A stretch of DNA of 64,000 nucleotides from Lepas anatifera (Eukaryota; Arthropoda; Thecostraca; Lepadidae), in assembly GCA_034440635.1 (NCBI GenBank), contig JAOTON010001675.1, positions 1 through 64,000 of the forward strand, read 5' to 3'. The notes below the pieces were generated by a model. The model searched no databases. It worked only from the letters and a program-made list of their open reading frames with translations, and had not been told where the DNA came from. The position numbers and the translations under genes were made by a program. Positions 57,748 through 64,000 of this stretch are shown one piece after another. Position 1 is the stretch's first letter. Every line of letters begins with the position of its first letter.

Positions 57748-58484
57748 TGGCAGAAGTAGTTAATGGCCGCCTGCCGTGCCCGCTCGCAAGACGCCATAGC
57801 GTGTATGCATGGAAAAAGTAGGGGCAAAAAGCCAGCGTGAAAAGTTGTCAGATTTTGGTGATGTTTTGTACCAGATATCAACATACGATGAATAAGCAGA
57901 AACTACCGTGCGCATTTCAAAATTCGAGTTTTCATTTTCTAAGGGACGGTCCAATGGTGCATCCTCCAAATGAAGACCGTAAGAAACTACTCATGGAAAT
58001 TACCAGGGTACTTTACGGGTACAACCAAGCTTCCTACTAAATATAGTCCTCCCCTGGTGACGTCACCGCTCTTTCCTACTAAGTTCTAGGATATTCTACT
58101 AAGTTTTTGGAAGGATCAGCTGGAACATACCAACTTTGGGCGTATTTTGCAGCAATCTAGTATAAATCGTAATCAAGTTGTTTCACCCATTTGAGAGTAA
58201 CCTTGACCTCAACGGCGAGCAGCGTATTTTACGTAAATCTAATAAAAAATCACAACACTTCAAAGACTATGTTGAAAGGGCATGCATTTATCTAATCAAC
58301 TCAGCCCTACTTGAATTTATGCAGCCGTGAACAGTGATTTTGACAAATATACAGACACAGATAAATCAGCAGCAACATGCAAATAGGTACCTAGCAGCAA
58401 TTTCTAGCTTCTCAATCGCTAATTTGGATACCCTTCATCACGTAAATTCAAATTATCAACATCCACAGGCTAATCAAATGACTG

Positions 58485-58685
58485 CTTTATTTTATTAGGG
58501 CCACTCCCACCAGGCACACTTGCCCAATTACAGGGAGTATTGGTGTGGGTGTTTAAGGATCCTCTCCACCGGGTCAGATCGGACACGGAAGGCGGTTTCC
58601 CGCCGTGGGGATTGAACCCACGTTAATGCATGCTATCCGATCCACAGTCTGGCAACGAAGCCACTAGGCCACCCCGGCCCCACAG
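58485..58685 (-). mobile_element. SINE family 3 (tRNA-derived)
   Basis: On the minus strand it starts GGGGCCGGGGTGGCCTAGTG (A-box-like TGGCCTAGTGG) and has B box GGTTCAATCCC near 58610, then GGGAAACCGCCTTCCGTGTC and a tail CCTGTAATTGGGCAAGTGTG ... AATAAAATAAAG. A tail-only copy is at 12960. Bases 57971-58484 before it show no feature. Confidence 0.85.
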
Positions 58686-59973
58686 CCCCCAAAAAAAGAA
58701 ATGCAGTAAAGAAGGCTTAGTAAAGAAATGCTGAAGCGTCGAGAAGGATGAAGCCATGTAGTACACGCGACCACCTGAAGCTTGATGTTACGAAAATCCG
58801 CTGAAATTTCTAATCATGCACATCTGCATGGATTAAGAGAAGTACCATAACACTAACGTCTAAATATTACCTGCAAACTCGTTATACTCCACCCGCTTTT
58901 ATTAATAGCCGAGAGAAATAAGTTTACCTTCGCTCAAGAGATCGCCGGTGTGTATTGTCTTCTGCTGCAGGTGCCACCAACAGCCAATCAAAGGTCAGTA
59001 ATCAACAGCCAATCAAAATCGAGAGTAGTCTTACTGCAAACAGCTTTTAGTGCTGAAGCTGCCATTATTTTGACACTCTCTAGAAAATTTGTGAAAGTAA
59101 TATTCTTCGCTGGAGTTTTCGCAAAACGTCTGATGGTTTCACAAATGAAAATCTTTCAGCTTTCTGTTCAACCATATCAGTTTTGTTGATACCGTTCTAA
59201 AATAGGTTATTTAGAGCTTCGAAAATGTGTAATTTCTCCAATACCCTGCATAGTAACTGTTGTGCCTCTCCAGCCCTAATGACGTAATGCTGCCAAACCA
59301 CTTGAACGGGGTCTGGAAATTACTACTTATCCCATCTAGGTAGTTGTCTCAGCAATGCAGAACTCAGGGCGCTTTTTGAAAAGGCAAGCAGCATGAATAT
59401 TGCTCACCCCTTGATCATTTGTGACTTTAATTTGTAGGAAATTGAATGGAGGATTGGCATGACGTTTATTCAAGGTCCCTAAAATTCAGATTCCAGGCTC
59501 TTCCACAATGTTCAAGACAGTTTTCTTTACCAATATTTTGTCCTCATTTGTTGTGGGAAAGAAAACACTCCCTCCAATCTAAACTTGCACTAGAGAAGAA
59601 TGTGAAATTCCAGAATTGACAAGCCATCCTCCCTAAGATAAGAATGTGCTCACCTGGGAGATGTGCCTGAATGAGGACTTAAAAAAACAACACCAGAAAC
59701 CCAACATTGAACCTAAATGCTGGAAACTATCAGGATATCCGGAATTCCTTGCTACTGGTCAACTGGGCTGAAATGGAGATATTAGATTTGAAACAAATGG
59801 CAGTGGCTGAAGTTTAAAGCCAAGGAGGGCATGGATGCCTTTATTCCAACATTCAAATCAAGGTGGGACTTTTCAGTTGTGTAGTCCCGGCAGAAGGAGC
59901 CCAATTGGTTCAGGTGGGACTCAGGCTGGGACTGGGGCTTAAATGTGGGGTCCATGCTGGGACCAGTCACTGC
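58686..59973. other. Unassigned stretch
   Basis: No gene or repeat recognised. Short frames only, for example 58950-59189, without motifs. A GGGACT/GGGACC-rich local repeat lies at about 59870-59965. Confidence 0.5.
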
Positions 59974-60430
59974 TTAAAGGGAATGTGGCACCTTGGTCGA
60001 ATCCTGGAATTTAGTGTTATTAGGCGTACTTTTAGTAACAAATAATGAAACCACTCACGATTTCTCTTGAAAATGTACAATAAGCTGAATATTTGGTTTT
60101 TAAAAATACTCCTCTAGAAAAAGAAATAAATATCAGCCTGTGGATGATGTCACGATCTGGCAACCACTACCATACTTGAAACGCTTCAAGGGCTTCGATT
60201 GGCTGATGCTCATCGTGACGTCAGCATATGTCGTCACACCAGTAGCTCACAACAATGGGCGCCGGCGACGGGGGCTGAGGGGGGCTGGTGTCAGGTAGGT
60301 TTTAGCTTTTTTCTACGGAAATATCGAGTTCCAAGACAAATGAAATATGGAGTACCGGGTTTTCCGACCTGCTCTACAACTTGGCTTTCTCAGTTAAAAT
60401 CACGTTGTGAAGGTGCCACATTCCCTTTAA
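59974..60430 (+). mobile_element. TTAA-flanked MITE (M1), copy 2
   Basis: Element 59978-60426 (449 bp) between TTAA at 59974-59977 and 60427-60430; ends AGGGAATGTGGCACCTTGG and AAGGTGCCACATTCCCT. Collinear with copy 1 at 39460, and it has the empty CAGGTAGGTT site at 60292-60301 that copy 1 has filled. Confidence 0.92.
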
Positions 60431-60514
60431 ACACAGCTCAAGTGAGATTTATTGTCTCGAAAGCAGAAATTTTTATCTTGTTTGAATTAAAAGTTTTAAA
60501 TAATAGATAAGTTA

Positions 60515-61940
60515 AACCCTTGAAAAAAGCCATCAGGAAATCCTGATGGTCTGATGATATTTTGTGGGAAATTGAAACTAATCTCCTGGTGGTTTCTAAT
60601 GTTCTGGTCGTTTCTGGTGGTCTGATGGTTTCTGGTGGTCATTTCTTGGTGGTTTGTGGTGGTCCTTTACTCCTTTCCTGATGTTTTCTGGTGGTGCTTT
60701 TCTGACGGTCTCTGGTGGTCTGATGGTCTCTGGTGGTCGTTTTTTGATGATCTGATGGTTTCTGGTGGAAGTTTTCCGGTGGTATGGTGGCTTCCAACAG
60801 TCTGTGATGGCCTCCAGTGGTTTGTAGTGGTTTCCAATGAACCACTACATGTGGTCTTCTGAAGATCCCCGTTCAAGCCATGTGCCTCTGGGTATTCATC
60901 TGTCAAAGACGAAAACCACATCGATATGAAAAATAACACCAGGATGTTTATAAATCCTGTACACACCGGTGTAACCAGACTTTTCAAATCTGCTGCAAAC
61001 ACAATTTTTATAATAAAATCAACCAGTCAATTCAGGGAATGCTGGGTGGGTTATTCGAATGTGGCTCGAATGGGTACTTACGCTGGTGATGTGCTGCATT
61101 TCGTCAGAATAACTCGGATGTTTGATGAAGGCGGCAGCTCCTCGTGTCGTATCTGCATGTATTTGCTTCCTTATTCTGTCTAAAATCCGACCCTACGTAG
61201 TCACCAAACGCACTTTGGCCTGGGTCTATTTTTAGCGATGCACCCGGCAGCACACACCTCAAAACTTATGGATTCCTCGCCACAGTATGCCCGTTGCACC
61301 TCGACCAGTTCCCTTCCGCGACTGGCTGCCCCGCTAACGCCAACGGTATGCGGCCATACAAAAGATAGCCGTCCCCGCGCAACCGCCTGGTCGGGCGCGG
61401 AGGGGATACGCGGCACCGAGCCGCGACGCGAGAGGGGTGGAAACGTTCCGCGGCAGAGCACAACAACGAACTCTCTTACCTGCTTCCATAGCCATTCGCT
61501 TCTTCGTTTCTTCTTTTGAAAATAAAGCATTTGGAACCGTAAGTATTTGAGTTAATAATAAAGTTATTTTTTATAAACAAGATCGAACAGAAGAGGCCAC
61601 CAGACCATCAGGATGACCACCAGATACCATCAAACCATCAGATATTGACCACCAGGCCATCAGGGTGACCACCAGACTATCAAACACTGACCGCCAGAAA
61701 CATCCAGGCAGACCGGCATACCATCAGGATGACCACCAGAAACCACCAGGCAGATCACCAGCCCATCAGGATGACCACCAGAAACCACCAGGCAGACCAC
61801 CAGACCATCAGGATGACCACCAGAAACCACCAGGCAGACCACCAGACCATCAGGAACCATCAGAAACCACCAGACCACCAGCAATTTCCATCAGAAACCT
61901 TCAGACCATCAGGAAAATCCTGATGTTTTTTTAAGGCAAG
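60515..61940. mobile_element. Foldback-like element with long repetitive inverted arms
   Basis: Left arm 60515-60860 is built of TGGTGGTTTCTGGTGGTC-type units; right arm 61600-61940 is the reverse complement, ACCACCAGAAACCACCAGG. Both outer ends have a small palindrome, CATCAGGAAATCCTGATGG at 60530 and CATCAGGAAAATCCTGATG at 61907, with A/T runs outside. The centre (60861-61599) contains a GC-rich block at 61240-61470 and no supported gene. Confidence 0.72.
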
Positions 61941-62424
61941 ATATAGAGGTGGATCCAGGATTTTTTAGAAATATTTTTGCGCTTCCTTTACTGGGAGCAT
62001 TTTAATGTTAGTAGCTAGTATCATTCATATAACGCACTCACACTATGTACAGAGCAGAAGTTTCCATTTGCCGGCACTCTTACGGGACAGCGGCACTGCA
62101 CTCGGCGGGCCATAGGCTGCTCCAGTCTCCCCAAGCCGCAGCGCCCGGCATAGGCCGAGCCCTCACATGAGGGCCGCGGGCGGGAGACCAGACCGGTGGA
62201 TCACTTTAAAGGCCGATCAGGCCCGTGCACCCACAAACAGGGACGCCGGCTAGCACGGCGTTGATTCCACTGCTGTGGCGCGCACTCCCCAATGTACCGC
62301 TATCTCCTGGGTAGGAGGCGGCCGCGGAAAAAGGCTGCCATAGGTCAGCCTTGATCCAGGGGCCTTCCACACCCAAGCATGGCGCCTTTGCCAGCTGCGG
62401 CACGGGGCTGGCTGGGATCCAGAA
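61941..62424. other. Unassigned stretch leading into the minisatellite
   Basis: Contains GGTGGATCCAGGATTTTTTAG at 61951-61971 and CTGGGATCCAGAATTACCGATCG at 62411-62433, both resembling ends of the hAT-like family, and a GC-rich middle without a recognisable gene. Confidence 0.45.
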
Positions 62425-62846
62425 TTACCGATCGGGGGGAGATTACAGGATTACCGATCGGGGGAGATTACAGGATTACCGATCGGGGGAGATTACAGGA
62501 TTACCGATCGGGGGAGATTACAGGATTATCGATCGGGGGGATATTACAGGACTACCGATTGGGGAGATTACAGGATTACCGATCGGGGGGAGATTACAGG
62601 ATTACCGATCAGGGGAGATTACAGGATTACCGATCGGGGGAGATTACAGGATTACCGATCGGGGTGAGATTACAGGATTACCGATCGGGGGAGATTACAG
62701 GACTACCGATCGGGGAGAGATTACAGGATTACCGATCGGGGGAAGATTACAGAATTACCGATCGGGGGGAGATTACAGGACTACCGATCGGGGAAGATTA
62801 CAGGATTACCGATCGGGGGAGATTACAGGATTACCGATCGGGGGAG
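62425..62846. repeat. 25-bp minisatellite, first block
   Basis: About 17 units of roughly 25 bp of the form ATTACCGATCGGGGGAGATT-ACAGG, with GGATTACC/GGACTACC variants and one-base length changes in the G run. Because 25 is not a multiple of 3, repeated peptides appear in all frames; not evidence of coding. Ends at the SINE. Confidence 0.93.
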
Positions 62847-63185
62847 CTCAGTTGGTAGAGCATTGGGCTCCGGCGCGCTGCTCAGAAGCATGCATTGGCA
62901 GTGTATGTCCGTGCTTGGGATCGGTTCCCCCGAGACGCTCCGGCGCTCAATAGTTTACCCGACGTACAGGTCGGCTGGCAACTGACTGGTGAGAGGGTGA
63001 CCTGAGCGGGGCGGCCGTCCCTGTGCTTTGTGGGACGTTAAACTTTGGCTTCTAAATCAACCCTTCATTGTGGGAGTTTCTCGTTCGGGTGGTGGGTCGG
63101 GGTCTCCGTGACAAGTCCCTTGATTGCTTTAGTGAGACTCCGACTCTAACAGTCGAACTGAGAACAACTTGGACAAAATTTATAA
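62847..63185 (+). mobile_element. SINE family 2 (tRNA-derived) inserted in the minisatellite
   Basis: Plus orientation: head GAGCTCAGTTGGTAGAGCAT (A box), B-box-like GGGATCGGTTCCCCC, body GAGACGCTCCGGCGCTCAAT and GCGGGGCGGCCGTCCC, tail GTGAGACTCCGACTC and a TATAAAAAAA end. The minisatellite continues straight after at 63188. Confidence 0.88.
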
Positions 63186-64000
63186 AAAAAGATTACAGGA
63201 TTGCCGATCGGGGGAGATAACAGGACTACCGATCGGGGAGAGATTACAGGATTACCGATCGGGGGAAGATTACAGGATTACCGATCGGGGGAGATTACAG
63301 GACTACCGATCGGGGGAGATTACAGGATTGCTGATCGGGGGAAGATTACAGGATTACCGATCGGGGGAGATTACAGGATTGCCGATCGGGGGAGATTACA
63401 GGACTACCGATCGGGGGGAGATTGCAGGATTACCGATCGGGGGGAGATTGCAGGATTCCCGATCGGGGGAGATTACAGGATTACCGATCGGGGGAGATTA
63501 CAGGACTACCGATTGGGGGAGATTACAGGATTACCGATCGGGGGAGATTACAGGATTACCGATCGGGGGGAGATTACAGGATTACCGATCGGGGGAGATT
63601 ACAGGGCTACCGACCGGGGGATTACCGATCGGGGGAAGATTACAGGATTACCGATCGGGGGGAGATTACAGGATTACCCACGTATAGCCTTTGCAGCTGC
63701 AGTGCCCTAAAACTCTAATCGATTACCGATCGGGGGAGATTACAGGATTAACGATCGGGGGAAGGTTACAGGATTACCGATCGGGGGAGATTACAGGATT
63801 ACCCACGTATAGCCTTTGCAGCTGCAGTGCCCGAAAACTCTAATCGATTACCGATCGGGGGAGATTACAGGATTACCGATCGGGGGAGATTACAGGATTA
63901 CCGATCGGGGGAGATTACAGGATTACCGATCGGGGGGAGATTACAGGATTACCTACGTATAGCCCTTGCAGCTACAGTGCCCTAAAACTCTAATCGATTA
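63186..64000. repeat. 25-bp minisatellite, second block, with higher-order units
   Basis: Continues the 25-bp repeat. From 63676 a ~50-bp unrelated segment (ACCCACGTATAGCC ... AAAACTCTAATCGATTA) recurs at 63676-63725, 63801-63850 and 63951-64000, separated by blocks of basic repeats. The spacings of 125 and 150 bp differ by exactly one 25-bp unit. The array runs out of the window. Confidence 0.92.

Larger units (their letters stand above)
55129..57970. repeat. Right arm of the large inverted repeat
   Basis: Partner of 47806-51295. It carries its own later insertions (56476-57247 and 57497-57747), which are absent from the left arm, while the hAT-type element of the left arm is absent here. 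Net length about 1.8 kb. Each arm therefore provides the empty site for the other. Confidence 0.82.

Noticed and set aside
61201..61530. GC-rich overlapping ORFs on both strands in the foldback element's centre
   Set aside because: No domain, overlapping frames open through composition alone.
62351..63718. Open frames of up to 200 codons with DYRITDRGE-type repeats
   Set aside because: They are translations of a 25-bp minisatellite in three frames and run through a SINE; nothing indicates coding.
62425..64000. CRISPR-like array
   Set aside because: The repeats are directly adjacent without unique spacers, and the window is eukaryotic.

Overview
This is a stretch of a large, repeat-rich animal genome, most likely an invertebrate. 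Reverse-transcriptase remnants, LTR and non-LTR retrotransposons, tRNA-derived SINEs, cut-and-paste elements with 8-bp or TTAA target duplications, and minisatellites fill most of it. There is no operon layout. I cannot name the species. I found no convincing multi-exon host gene. The only candidate host gene is a small secreted peptide on the minus strand at 14617-14823. Everything else that codes is mobile-element derived and mostly broken.

Layout. 1-10990: a TTAA-flanked repeat (family B) split by a ~10-kb element (here element D, 288-10254) with ~140-bp inverted ends. D carries a broken gene of unknown family (720-2304) and a Jockey/CR1-type non-LTR retrotransposon (ORF1 plus ORF2, ~3.1-8.1 kb). 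11039-12891: two tandem family-A TTAA elements. 12.9-14.9 kb: SINE tail, hAT-like fragment, dispersed repeat R3, and the small secreted-peptide ORF. 14947-16902: higher-order GGCGCC-rich tandem array. 16903-33946: one Ty3/gypsy LTR retrotransposon with 150-bp LTRs and a perfect 5-bp duplication. It was stretched from about 4.6 kb to 17 kb by nested insertions: a minus-strand non-LTR element in gag, a 10.7-kb hAT-like element inside that, a TTAA element inside the hAT-like element, a 2.95-kb element (E) inside that, and a 336-bp hAT MITE plus a SINE inside E. 33.9-40.8 kb: R3, another TTAA element, remnants of two further non-LTR elements, a SINE and a MITE. 40.8-46.5 kb: a second Jockey/CR1 copy with three clean later insertions (A, B and a tRNA-Gly SINE). 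47.8-58.0 kb: a ~1.8-kb inverted repeat around a centre with three-level TTAA nesting; each arm has been hit independently by MITEs. 58-62.4 kb: SINE, MITE and foldback element. 62.4-64 kb: a 25-bp minisatellite interrupted by a SINE, running off the window.

Most boundaries come from comparing filled and empty copies inside the window, or from matching target duplications. The most unusual signals are the depth of nesting, the density of AGGTCA/TGACCT half-sites and a conserved GC hairpin in the TTAA families, the tandem GGCGCC array carried in a hAT-like element, and the unknown gene inside the long-TIR element D. All similarity statements are by eye.
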